From the NCBI GenBank assembly GCA_021234155.1, contig JAJEKV010000050.1:2737842-2801841 (forward strand): 64,000 bases of DNA, written 5' to 3'. Within the stretch, counting starts at the first letter, position 1; every line of letters starts with the position of its first letter. The position numbers were made by a program, and so were the translations under genes. The stretch is from Isoetes taiwanensis (lineage: Eukaryota > Streptophyta > Lycopodiopsida > Isoetales > Isoetaceae). The notes beneath the pieces were generated by a model. It did not search any database and was not told the origin of the DNA. It worked only from the letters and a program-made list of their open reading frames with translations. Positions 22,449 through 33,398 of this stretch are shown one piece after another.

Positions 22449-22762
22449 ACTACTGACATTCTAGGGTTCCTAAATCCAATAAAAACCTTGCGTATCAAAA
22501 AGCCCACCTTTCTTAAATAACTTATCAATCATATGGAAAATGCCTTTACCGACCCAAGTGTTCCTAAAAACAATTTTTAGCCATTGCATGTACACATACC
22601 AATATAAACCATATGTGTTATAAGGTAAAAGCCTTTTCACATAACCATTTAAAAACTATCAATACTATATTTCCAATGCTCATGTTTCAAGATCATCTAA
22701 ATCATTGGAATTATTATTATAGGTAGTCTAATATATTAAAAAAAAAAAAAAAAAAAAAGGAA

Positions 22763-23548
22763 CTAAGTTTAAAGCATTAGCTAATGCCAATAATACCCTG
22801 ATGCTTGTGAGTTTTACAATAGGTGAATATGTGTCTTCATAGTCTACCCCTTGTTTTTGTGCGTATCCCTGAGCCACCAGTCGAGCCGTATGCTCCTTTG
22901 TTCCATCAGCACCTATTTTTATTTTGAAAATCCATTTGCCTCCTATTACATTTCTGTTTTGTGGAATTTGAACCAATTCATAAGTCTCAGTGTCCAGAAA
23001 AGATTTAAGTTTCTCCTTCATGGCTTCTTCCCATTTTCCTTTGTCTTTGGAGTTGAGTGCTTCATCTACATTTCTAGGAACCTCTTCATCTTCAATGACT
23101 GCCATAATTTGATCATAATCATGACCTATATTTTCTATTCTTTTACTTTTCCCACAAATATTTCTCCCATATAAGGCATTGTCAATGTTTGCTTCTTCAA
23201 CCAAATTCTGTATTTGGCTTTTCCTTCTCTTTTCTATTGGCTTGTCTTCCCTTGCAACTTCAGGTATAGTTGTGTCTGACTCTGTTTCCTTTTCATTATT
23301 CTCATACTCATCTCTGTATCCACTTTCTGACCCATTATCTGAATCAATATCTAGATTCTTAGGTTCAACCTTCTGCATTTCATTTGTCTCCTTCGATGGC
23401 TCCAGAAATTTCTTATTGAATCTATGTTTATAGAAAATCTCCTAATTGAACACTACATCTCTGCTGATAGTAATTGTTCTAGACTCAGGAATGTATATCC
23501 TATAACCTTTGCTTTCTTGATCATATCCAAATCTCGCACTCTGCATAG
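22763..23548 (-). mobile_element. Ty1/copia, integrase C-terminus and RT start (5' part)
   Basis: Reads GYDQESKGYRIYIPESR and ISRDVVFN, then a TAG and an acidic linker, then KWEEAMKEKLKSF, NVIGGKWIFKIKI, LVAQGYAQKQGVDYEDTYSP and LLALANALNL. This is the copia integrase tail and RT N-terminus. It joins exactly to the sequence at 14167 once the insert and one 12-bp duplicate are ignored. Gag, protease and the integrase core are missing: at about 23548 the sequence changes to a plus-strand LINE. Confidence 0.9.
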
Positions 23549-23551
23549 AAA

Positions 23552-24300
23552 ATGATTCGTTATTTATTGTTTTTTTGGTTCTTTTTTTGGGTCAAACCTC
23601 AGATATTGAATGCTCTTAACAATTTCCATGCTTCTCATTATGGCATCATGGCCAAACTGTTTGGAGCAATTATAGAGAAGAAATTGAGCTCATGGGTGGA
23701 AGATGCTGGGATAAGGGCCATAGGGCAGGCTGGTTTCCGGAAGGATCACGCAACGATAGACCATCTAATAACTCTTAGAGTGTTGGCAGAAGGATCCAAG
23801 GGGCACGGACGTGCTCTTTACTGTTGTTTTGTAGACTTCACAAAGGCATTCGACCGAGTGTCAAGCGGAAAGTTGGGAGAGAGAATGCAGGATATGAAGG
23901 TACCTTCTAATCTGACACAGGCAGTAGCAAGGCTCTATGAGAAGGTATTAATTCAGCTTTCTTTTCCTTTAGATGGGCCCGAAAAGATTGGAGTGAAGCA
24001 GGGATGTCCGTTATCCCCGACTCTCTTTGGAATCTTCATAGACAAGCTAGAAGAATGGCTCAATGTGGCTGCTGGAAATGGGGCTCAACTGGGACAATAT
24101 GTGCTAAAAATCCTCCTATATGCAGATGATGTGGTGCTGATAGCACGAACTAAAGAGAGCCTTCAGCAACACTTGTTAGCACTAGAGCAATTTTGCTGCT
24201 CAACAGGGATGAAAGTAAATAAATCAAAGACCAAGGTAATGGTTATAGGAGCACGAGAAAATATAGATATGGTTCTAGATGGGGAAAGCTTGCACATGTG
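23552..24300 (+). mobile_element. Non-LTR (LINE) reverse transcriptase fragment
   Basis: A 249-codon frame with AGFRKDHATIDHLITLRV, CFVDFTKAFDRV (motif A), GVKQGCPLSPTLFGIFIDKL (motif B), LLYADDVVLIA (motif C) and FCCSTGMKVNKSKTKVM. It is truncated on both sides, abutting the copia 5' break at about 23548 and ending at GESLHM. It is related to the LINE copies at 39.6-44.1 kb. Confidence 0.9.
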
Positions 24301-24559
24301 AATTTCTTTATTTTCAATGATGAATATATGTTTCCACTACCATGGCAAATTTTGTTTCCACCGTGGATATTTTGTCTTGGTCATCATCGATGTTTGGCAA
24401 ACTTTGAGGTAAAAAAAAGCTTTTCCTATTGATATGACAACTTTCTGGTTGGAAACTTGAAATATCCGAGTATCCAGGGGATATTAGAAGATTTTCTATC
24501 AAAGTTTAAAGGTTTCCACAATACTGTAATCATCATCAGTGCAGTTTAAAGGTGATAGA

Positions 24560-24985
24560 CAAAGAGATATATCTACATCAGATGAAATAATCCTAGATAT
24601 AATAGAAGAATGTGTATGCAGGCAGCCCTAAGATAACCTCAAAGTATCATGTAGCTACTTATAATCACTAGATGTAATAGAAGAATGTATATATAGTTGG
24701 GATAATCTCAAAGTATCGCGTTAATCCATAATCTTTATGACACATCTTCGCTTATGCATTTCTCATTTGGTGAACTACCCAAGTCACTAACAATAATAGT
24801 TAGTTAGTTGCTAGGTAGTAGTTTTTGGTAAGCGATAGAAGAATCTCTTGGCTGTTGTATTTCTCAATTGATGGCCCAATCTTAAAGTATCACGTAACTA
24901 CCAAAACCACTAGCTATAATAGTTAGCTAGTGGGTAGTAGTTTTAGTTAGTAATAGAAGAATGTGTATAGTTAGCCATGGGATAA
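24560..24985. repeat. Degenerate tandem repeat (units about 110-190 bp)
   Basis: Words such as aatagaagaatgtrtat, tctcaaagtatc and ataatagttagttag recur at 24598-24640, 24667-24720, 24790-24850 and 24900-24975 in the same order. No coding frame. Confidence 0.65.
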
Positions 24986-25719
24986 GTACCCCGTTAATTC
25001 GTAACCTTTGGCTTTTGCGTTTCTCATTTAATGATACTAAGACCTCTCTCACATGCCCGCAGATTATTCGTAGGGTGGGGTTGCCATGTTCCGCGCACTT
25101 AAGAGGCGTGCACCCATTAAATTGTCAAAAAATGGTCCACTGGCATCAATCCAAGTGTCATTGGATACCTAATCAGATATGCCATAAGCTTGTCGAAAAA
25201 TTGCCCTTAAATTATCTATGGTTAAAAAGTTATGGGCCTCCAAAGTAAGTGCCCCCATCGCCATACACCTTGCCTTGCATGCCATGGCTGTGGCCTACTT
25301 TCGCGCCCCCCAACGGCCTCCTGTCGCTATCTAGGTAGCCAGCTATCGCGCTGGCGTGTTCCAGCCTTCGCTACTATGGAAACCTAAGAACGCCATGGGC
25401 GTAACCCTCTTTTGCGACCCAAGGGGCCATCTCACGTGCCTTCGCCTACTGGCGTCGTGGTGGTACCTCACTCGACGGGCCTCACGTTGTGCTCGCGGTC
25501 GCGCAACTCGAAATCCCCATCATGGCCCAACGGTCCACTGAACGAGGGTGCAGGGACCATCATTCGCTACTATTTCTGGCCCCTTTTCGAGCTTTCGCCA
25601 AACAAATCTCTCCTCCAGACGTTCGATCTACTCCCAAATCGGACTTCTCCGCAGGATTTGAGAGGATTATAGATTCCAGCACCTCACACAAATCGGCAGA
25701 GCCTTCATCATGCCAATCT

Positions 25720-26205
25720 TGGCTATAAAAAGTGTTGCGCTTTCTTTCGATTGACATCCCAGCACCTCATCTCCTCATCTCCCGGCATTCCTGCATCCGA
25801 TCAACTCCGAACTCAAGGTAATGTTTGTTCTTTGCATAGACTGTGGTTGTGGGTTTCAGTTTATCTAATTCGTCTCCGTTTGATTTGCAGCACTATGGAA
25901 GGGCATTGGAGGAAGGGCCAAGGCATTGCAAGGGGTGGTTACTGCAAGCCCCCTCCAGGGACACCCTCCCCATCGAAGAAGAGGGAGTGCCAGTATTCTG
26001 ATGCGTCTGTGCAGACAGAGGAGCTTGGCTCCTTCACTCTGAGGAGATCTCTGCTGCCGCCGGATCTAACCTGAAGGTGGTGGTCACACCAGAGATCTGT
26101 GATCAGATCCAACATGCAAAGGGCGAGCATGATCTGGTGCACTGCAGTGTCACGGTTGCTGAGGGGGACAATGTAAAATTTGAAAGTCCTGTTAATCAGG
26201 AGACC
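25720..26205 (+). CDS. Small TATA-driven two-exon gene (hypothetical)
   Basis: GGCTATAAAAAGTG at 25723 is a good TATA box. A GT-AG intron fits 25817-25890 (AAG|GTAATG ... TTTGCAG). The first ATG after it (25895) opens MEGHWRKGQGIARGGYCKPP, then PSPSKKRECQYSDASVQTEE, ending at 26074. A second frame continues LKVVVTPEICDQIQHAKG to FESPVNQET and a stop near 26207, so a frameshift may have split one longer protein. It converges on the 3' end of the pogo-like transposase and could be an accessory ORF of that element. Not recognised. Confidence 0.4.
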
Positions 26206-26693
26206 TGAGCTGATGAATGTTGGTGATCCTTGGCTAAATGGACGACCCTTTGAAACCTGCCCTTCTATGTTTTTTTATTTATGTTTTGTTGTATTTTGAA
26301 AGAGTGCCATTTTGCAATAGTGTTTTGTGAAGGCATTTTGTGGAAGCAACAATGTATTTGCCCGAGAGGCACTTTGAATGGAATATATTATTGCAATTAC
26401 AAAATCTGATACCACATACAGTTTTGTCTTTATCTTTCTATCATGGCTTCTTTGGCCATTAAGTAGGCTATATCTTCTATTCTTCTACTGTCTCGTCCGA
26501 GTCATAATCACGCTGCATTAATTGACAGGATTTAGTAATAAGGCACACAGGTTTGTCCCAAATCACAGGCCAGCAGATGACATACCTTATCTGTAACATT
26601 CTGGTTCAAGGAGATGGCTGGTGTAGCCTCTTGGACCTGCATACACAGAGGTGTTACCAAATGCTATATTGAATGAATCGTATATAAAAAGAG

Positions 26694-29204
26694 TTATACC
26701 TCTGCCACGTCTGCTCTCCAAACCCTGAAACCCTCATCCATGCCACGTGTTGTTGCAAGGACTTGGGCATCTACCCCTATTTCAGCCATTTCCCTAATGT
26801 GCCTGGCCTTGTCAATTGCAGGCACACCTTCATTTCCTGGCCCTGTGTTGGCTGCAGCATATTTAATCCAACCTTGTGTGTCCATCCTCAAGGAGCGTGC
26901 AAGAGGGCTGAACTGTCTTTGACTACTGGCAAGATCCCATCTCTTCAAGGGGCTCCTAATGTTGCTTACCTTGTTTGTTGTAGGTCTGACCAAAGGAATA
27001 CACCCCTCTATGTTGATTGACTGAGGGTTAACCTCATCTCCCTCACATAAGTGAGTGTCTTCGAGACTGCACTCCACATCTTATGTATCTAGTAGGTTGT
27101 TTGGTTGGCTGCTCGGAACATAGGCCTCAGAATTATCCTCATCCACATTATGTCTACTGCAATGAGTAGGACTTAAACCATGTCTGCCTTTCAGCTTGAG
27201 CCTAACAGCCAGCCTCCTTTGCTTTGCAGCCTCGTTCAGTGGTCTTTGGCAACCAAATACAGCCCGAACTTTTGATTGGCCAGCTGGATACATGAAATCC
27301 CTCAGCCTCTTAGTGGAGGCCTCATACAAGGCCTCTGCTTGCTTTCTACTCTCCATTTCTGCCCTGTTTGCAGCAGCCCTTCTGCTGGCCTCCTCTTTCT
27401 CTACCCTCCTCTTTGCTGCCTCAATCTTCTTGAGGGCTACCTGCTTCCTCTTAAGCCTTTCAGCCTCTTCCCTTCTTGTCTTCTCTGTTGCAAGAGCTTG
27501 GCAGAAGCCATCACTGCTGATATGAACTCTACCATGCAGATTAGGAGCAATGCCTCTCCTTCTCGAGGATGTCCCTTGTGTACTTGGCTCTGCTTGGACC
27601 TGTGAGGTTTGGCCACAATCATTTCCTACAGGCTGGTGGAGGCCTGCTGCATGGTCCCATGTGTAGCACCAGCATGGTCACGTGATGCCTGGACATGCTC
27701 TTCCCATTGTAGATCCACTTCTTGCATGTTGTAGCCCTCTACACCATGCCCTGCACACAGCCCTCGAATTGCTCCAATGGTTCATGCAAGACATTAGGTA
27801 CAACATTCTCATGCAAGACATTAGGTACGACATTCTCATGTTCATCTACAACCTCAGTTGATGGTTGTCTAATGGGTGGTGCTGGCACATACACGTCTTC
27901 CCTTGCAAACCTTGATCCTTCCCTTCCAGGAACCACTTTTGTTGGGTTAAATGGCCATATAACCTGCCTTTATGTTGGACACGGTTAGACCAGCTGCAAT
28001 GTCCTGGGAAATGAGTTTAGCTATGTCTTCCCTCTTTGGTTCAGTCCCACCCTTCCTCACCATATAATCTGCCATTAGTCTTTTGAATGCAGCTTTGAAT
28101 GGTGCAAAGAAAGATACATCTAGTGGTTGTAGCCTATGCGATGTGTGAGCAAGTAGTAGGGCAAAATGTTTACCCATCTCTTTGGCAGCAAGGATGACAT
28201 CCAGTTCCACATGGCTACCATGGCCATCCAGCAGTATGAGATGAGGTCGATCAGGTGACACCCCTCCAGGGACTCTAAACTGAAAATGAGATAGCCATGA
28301 CTTAAACAATTCAGTGGTCATCCAAGCTGATTGCTGCACTGCCTGAATTGCTCCCTCTTCACACCTTGCTATGTTGTCTTGCCTCATCCTTGTAACCCTT
28401 GAAAATATAGAGATTAGGCAGCCTAAACCCTTCTGCATTGACACACACTAAAATAGTCACCCATTCCCTTGTATTCATAACTTGCTCGCTAACCCTATTC
28501 TCCCCTTTCCTGGCAATTATCCTCAAACCCTTTACTTTCCCAGCTTAAATCCCTGTCTCATCTGCATTCCAAATTCTTGAGGGGGGAAAGCTGAACTCAT
28601 CATATACTTCTTTCAGCCCTGTGTAGAAGCCATCCAAGTTGGCTTGATTCATTGCCCGGGCACGTGAAACCTCGAATGTTTCGGCACTCCTAAGGGAGAT
28701 CTCAGGGTGCCTTTGCTTGAAAAGCTTCCACCATTTGCTCCCTGGCACACCATCAAAGGCCGACTTACCCTCCCTCGCCATCTCTACCGTGATGCTCCTT
28801 TACAAACGCCCGAGTCCGCCCATTCTTCCGTCTCGCCGCCTATTGCCCAATCAACCAATTCCTTCTCTTGGGCCGGTGTAGGGATCCGGGGGGCTTTGCA
28901 TTCTTCTTGGAAATCCGCCCATACAGCCAATCCCTGGTAGACGACTCTTGTATGCCTGACCGTCTAGATGCCTCTCTAATTGAAATTCCATTCTCACTTA
29001 CCTCGTCAAGTGCTGTCGACATCTCTTCCTCCGTCCATTGTCCTCGCTTTGTTGGTCTCCTTGGCATTGCAGGTGCAGATCCGCTAGCTGATGCCCCTTT
29101 CTTCTTGGCTTTGGGCGCACAAACCCGCTTGCTAGCCACTGCCGTTGATATGCCAGTGCTGGAACTGTGGCATCGATATGTGGTCGGGCCCTAGTCGACA
29201 CCAT
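26694..29204 (-). pseudogene. Pogo-like (Tc1/mariner) transposase, decayed
   Basis: Minus-strand blocks in order: helix-turn-helix N-terminus at 29139-28840 (RRPTKRGQWTEEEMSTALDE ... GISIREASRRSGI); CENP-B-type segment at 28781 (WWKLFKQRHPEISLRSAE); first catalytic Asp in IWNADETGI, followed by an in-frame TAA; ENRVSEQVMNTREWVTILV; after a frameshift DNIARCEEGAIQAVQ, then second Asp in LILLDGHGSH and third in HRLQPLDVSFFAPFK (28444-27947). After another shift, a coiled-coil-like C-terminus with repeated NVVPNVLHE, Lys/Glu/Arg-rich helices (27500-27350) and one TAA at 27083-27081. This is the DDE_1/pogo architecture. Several stops and shifts make it inactive. Terminal inverted repeats were not found. 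Confidence 0.82.
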
Positions 29205-29360
29205 CGCTCTAGTGTGCAGGGAAAACAGGGGACAGGCTTGATTCTTGGCCGGATTGAGAAATTGTTGATGGAATTGCTCGAGTCGGTGGGTAATCTTGAT
29301 AATCCATCTCGTTCGAGGCGATTATGGCTGGAATTAGCTCGCCAATTCCAACCCCCATGC

Positions 29361-29414
29361 CTCGGGATGGCCACGATAGGGGGTACTCTCGGGATGGCCA
29401 CGATGGGGGGTACT
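29361..29414. repeat. 27-bp tandem duplication
   Basis: Two copies of ctcgggatggccacgatrgg gggtact (29361-29387 and 29388-29414), differing at one base. Located between the transposase 5' end and the hAT MITE. Confidence 0.8.
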
Positions 29415-29450
29415 CTGGTGCGCGAAAGATGGGTCCTTGGTACAGCCAAC

Positions 29451-29665
29451 TAGTGTTGGGCAAATTCCGGGGTAGAGAAGGTTTGTTCCGGTTGAAACTA
29501 AGAATTTCCGTTTGGCTTAGCGCATTGTAGGAAAAATTCCGGTAGTTTTTTATGCATATTTGTATAAGAGTAATACAAATTTCCGATTGGGAACTGGAAA
29601 TATCGGCTATTTGATGAAAGAGTAGGAAAATTTCCGATTGGGTTTAAAAACTTTGCCCAACACTA
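29451..29665. mobile_element. hAT-type MITE, complete
   Basis: A 215-bp element with inverted termini TAGTGTTGGGCAAA / TTTGCCCAACACTA (one mismatch inward). It is flanked by 8-bp duplications cagccaac (29443-29450) and cagccagc (29666-29673), seven of eight identical. TAGTG...CACTA ends and 8-bp TSDs are hAT hallmarks. The inside repeats aatttccg words and has no ORF. Confidence 0.88.
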
Positions 29666-29679
29666 CAGCCAGCGTGGGT

Positions 29680-30457
29680 TCAGGGGTGACGAACGAGCAT
29701 CACTTGCCACGCATTGGGAGGGGGAATGGGACATCGAGGTAAGGGTACTTTGGTACCACAGGGTATGGTACTTCCGCGGAAGCAAGCAACCCCTCCTAAC
29801 GATTAAAGCTCAAGCAATGAACACATCTTGCATCCGTTAATGTCTTCAAAAAAGCGCACATCTTATCCGTTAATGTGCCAATGCACTGACAATCCTAAAA
29901 CAACATTGACAATCCTAGTGACTAGGTTCATCACTCTTGTGCATTCTTTTGCTCTCAAACAAAGTTTAATGCCAGGTTTTTTAAAAACCAAGACATGTTA
30001 TCCTTGTTCTTGTTCATGTCCAGGGCAGACCATGTGTGCTTGTAAGGAAGTCTGGAATTTCCTTGCTCTTGGGCAGATAAAACACATGTCAAACTTGGAG
30101 TCTAGAAGAGGAGTTCATGAATAATGAGGGAACTCCAAATACTTGACATTGCGACACTAATTTCAGTGGAATCGAAGTTGGCAGCATCTCATAGGCAGAA
30201 CTTCAGAAGCATCTCAATTTTCCAAGTTTTGGCCATAATGAAACTATACATTGTATGTATAATAATAAAGTACAAGATCTAGGATGAGCTCATTCGCACA
30301 AAGCATCAGTTATTGCTATTTACAGTTTGCCTGATTATTGCCCACATCGCTAGCTTCAACATTAAATGCTCACATTAAAATGCTGGAGCATTATACTATA
30401 CGTCTAGGAAGGACTTTATAGACTTCCTGATATATAATATCTGATACTCTGAGGTGA
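29680..30457. other. 3' flank of the phosphatase gene, no other gene
   Basis: AT-rich with one weak plus-strand frame (29828-30124). Probably includes the 3' UTR of the minus-strand phosphatase. No element termini. Confidence 0.45.
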
Positions 30458-32199
30458 TCAATTTACAAGGCTAGATCGACAAACAGGCACATCAAGCCTA
30501 GAGCTGCAAAGTTCCCTGCCACATGATGATGAGAATTTACCATTTAAGCTTTCCACAAGCTGCCTGCTGTTTATGCCTTCTGCAAGTTGCCTGCTGTTCA
30601 GCATTTTATTTCCAGGAGGATATGTAGTGAGCCAAAAGGAGACTTTTGCCAATGATGCAGATGCCCGCACTACACCAACAAAATTTCTTGCTGCTATTAA
30701 ACGCAAGCGGTATAGGACACCCATTTCTGTCCAAAACTCATTGCCGATGATACCAGCATCCTCAATACAGTTATACCCAACCAAATCAGTACTATTTATG
30801 AGGACAAGATTGTCTTCCTCAGATATGCTGTCATGGCTATCATCAAAGCCCTTTGTAGCAATAGAACAACTAGCTGACTTATCAATGCCTTGTTGGTCAA
30901 AAAGCAATCTCGGGCTCATAAAAACCTGGTTGACACCCTGACCATCCACATTATGAAGTCTGCTGTATTCTTTAACTGCCTATAATTGTAATAACCAAAT
31001 AATTACTATATCAGAAAATTCGTAAAAATTGTAAATGCACTAACCTGCCATTGGGATGCTGCAAGTTGCACACGAGGCCGTTTGGATCTTACGTATTCAA
31101 AGGCACTACGAGGTGTCATACCTTTGTGTTCAATCTGATAACATGCACAAGGATAAAAGTATCAGGGCAGCATGGGACTTCTACCATCAAAGAGAAGATA
31201 TGATACATCAAAAATTCCAACTTGAAAGTCTTTCTGTACCAGATAGCATAAAACAACTGTAGTACTTCTCCCGCGCCCAGCTTTACAATGGACATAAGTT
31301 CTCTCTCCACTCTGCGCGTTTTCTGCAAATAATACATGTCTGAATTTTCTAACTAGAAATCCCTAGCTTAAAGAAAACATATGATAGTAGCCAAAATAAG
31401 AACATCATAAAAGCAAAACATCATCCCGGAATAACTGACCATTGATGAAGTCAACAGCACATTGAAGGTCTCCCATAGAAGGGGCAAATAGGTAATCCCT
31501 TGTAGGAATTACAAGATGTTTAATGCCTTGATTCTGCATTCCAACTTGTGTCAGCCATATGTAGAATGCTCAAATGTGATGCGCTGCAAGAGTACCTTAT
31601 ACAGTGATGTGTGCACCAAAGTTTCATAGGACTCATTCAAAGTTACTACAGCTTTTACGCCAAGACTTCTTAAGTGAGGCACATCCCTAGGAAATGGCAC
31701 TGCACCGAGCAACAAAAACTGCACAATACAAAGGCCATAACAATTAGGTTAATCTAAAATAATTAGTTGCAAGTGTATAATCGTAACCTCTAATATTCAT
31801 ACATTTTCAAAGACAATATCCTGATCTGTTTAAATCTGCCATTGCACTTTAGCATTCAAAATAATGAACGTAACTAGACCATCAGACATCCAAAGAAGCA
31901 CTTGTGATGTTAGGGTTTTCAAAGAATTTGCATAAATACAAAAACTGGCAATAATCATACCAGAAAAAGATTCTTGTGGACAAAAGACAAACCTGGTCTA
32001 TTTCATCCCACCAATGAAACTCTGCTTCAAGCTTATTCCGAACGATATTATACAGTAAAGTTGGATAAAACAGTGCTCTAGCTCCAGCACCAACAAACAC
32101 TCGTTTTGCCTCCTGCTTAGAAATTTTGAGACTAGAAACCCCAAAGTCATCTGCCTTCTTGAAACAGTCCTCTGTTTTTTCTTCCACCAAACAGACCAT
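30458..32199 (-). CDS. PTPMT1: PTPMT1-like phosphatidylglycerophosphate phosphatase / dual-specificity phosphatase, complete
   Basis: Six exons: 32199-31993, 31718-31596, 31533-31440, 31322-31240, 31134-31045, 30979-30458. All introns are GT-AG with matching phases, giving 373 codons including the stop. An in-frame TGA lies just upstream of the ATG at 32199, so this start is the first possible. The N-terminus has GAGARALFYPTLLYNIVRNK and EFHWWDEID. The phosphatase domain has LLLGAVPFPRDV, general-acid candidate Asp123 in IPTRDYLFAPS, and the CX5R loop HCKAGRGRS (Cys154, Arg160). It ends its core with RSKRPRVQLAASQWQ. Plant homologues remove phosphate from phosphatidylglycerophosphate in mitochondrial cardiolipin synthesis; family knowledge, not tested here. 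The 173-residue last exon extends beyond the core and contains the duplicated words NSRQLAEG/NSRQLVES. No lesion was seen. Confidence 0.93.
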
Positions 32200-32229
32200 T
32201 TTGTGATCTTGCACCTCTTCTCAATAGAC

Positions 32230-33110
32230 AGATCAAGAATGTTCTTACAGGCCTCTAAAGCCAATATAATGCATCAAGATCCAGTAATAACGGGTTAATT
32301 GTCAAAGCCCCTTCCCAAGCAAGCATATAATTAGGTTCCTCGGTTGCAGGCTCTCCGAGACTCAAAAGGGCATACAGCGACTGCTCAAATCAAGATCAGC
32401 ATGCCAACCCAGTGCAGGCCACAAATGATAATCCATTTGCAAGGCAAACCAAAGGGGCTCACATAAGACCTACAACTGTCAACCCCTGTTCAAAAGTGAA
32501 AATTCTTTGAAGGAAAACAGGTCTGAAGAGAAATAAACTATGTCTAGTAGAATTCCTTGGTACCCAATTCTCGATTTCCGGCGATTGCAAGCAAAAGACC
32601 TTAAGCTTGGAAAGAAAAGATCGGATTACAAGTTAAGAAGATCCGACGAGAAAGGTAATGGCCACTTAGCTCCAAGGCAAGGAAGGAAGACGAGGATCTG
32701 GATTTTGCATCTGATGAGCTTAAATCCGGAAGAGGGCAAGCAAAATCGATCCAGCCCTTTTGCGCCGCGCTGTTTCTTTGTTTCTTTTTCCTCTTTCGCC
32801 GTAAGCCTACGTGGGTCCTTTTTCAGACGTGTCAGCCGCGCCTGTCCGTCTTATTTATCCACGTATAAAGCTTTTGTTTTGTTTGCTACATTTCTTTACA
32901 TAGTAATAGTAAAAGAATACCAATCGACAGCCCCCATTCGCTCGGGAAAGTGGACGGACCAGATGTTAGATGCTTTGTTGTTCTTAGTTTCTATTCTAAA
33001 ATATCTCTTAACCTATGTAATTGTAATAGAGGAAATAAGAGGCCTACTTAGAAATGGCAAATTTCCTTGTGCTATGATTTTGTGAATGATTTGGCGGAAA
33101 ATAGGGGCTA
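32230..33110. other. Likely 5' UTR and promoter region of the phosphatase gene
   Basis: No protein signal on the minus strand upstream of the ATG. The plus frame 32540-33085 is basic and unconvincing. The region separates the phosphatase from the plus-strand frame at 33399 and could hold a shared promoter. No TATA box was confidently placed. Confidence 0.4.
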
Positions 33111-33398
33111 GGGTTTTTTTGCCATTTTGTTTACCTGTGTCAGGAATTTGTGGCGCTCGACGTTGGAGCATGGCGACCGCCTGATCGTGGAGTCCATGTG
33201 TTGGGGGAGATGGCGCCCATGCCGCACGGCCAGATGCTGGTCCCTATAGTTTGAGCGTGGTCCGCATATGGGATGCCAGGAATAGCCCGAAGTCTCTGCC
33301 GGATTCTGTATAAAGCCTGGCTTCCAGGGCTGTCGATGCACATTGGATTTGCTGCTATGGCTTCTCCGTCTTCTTCATCTGGTATTGTAACTTCATAG

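Larger units (their letters stand above)
20635..22734 (-). repeat. 2.1-kb direct repeat, right copy
   Basis: Second copy of the repeat at 14248-16326, 5' in element orientation. It is bounded by nine A on the left and attA(21) on the right (22738-22758), then GGAA and the 12-bp duplication CTAAGTTTAAAG at 22763. It carries the same two minus-strand exons (21657-21313; 22448-22069). Confidence 0.92.

Noticed and set aside
24310-24505. Second hAT MITE (ttggcaaactttgagg near 24395)
   Set aside because: Word composition resembles the 29.45-kb element, but no paired termini or target duplication could be placed.
30573-30941. Plus-strand 122-codon frame
   Set aside because: Antisense to the last exon of the PTPMT1-like gene.
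32540-33085. 181-codon plus-strand frame upstream of the phosphatase
   Set aside because: Composition is unlike a protein, and it overlaps the expected 5' UTR/promoter of the minus-strand phosphatase gene.
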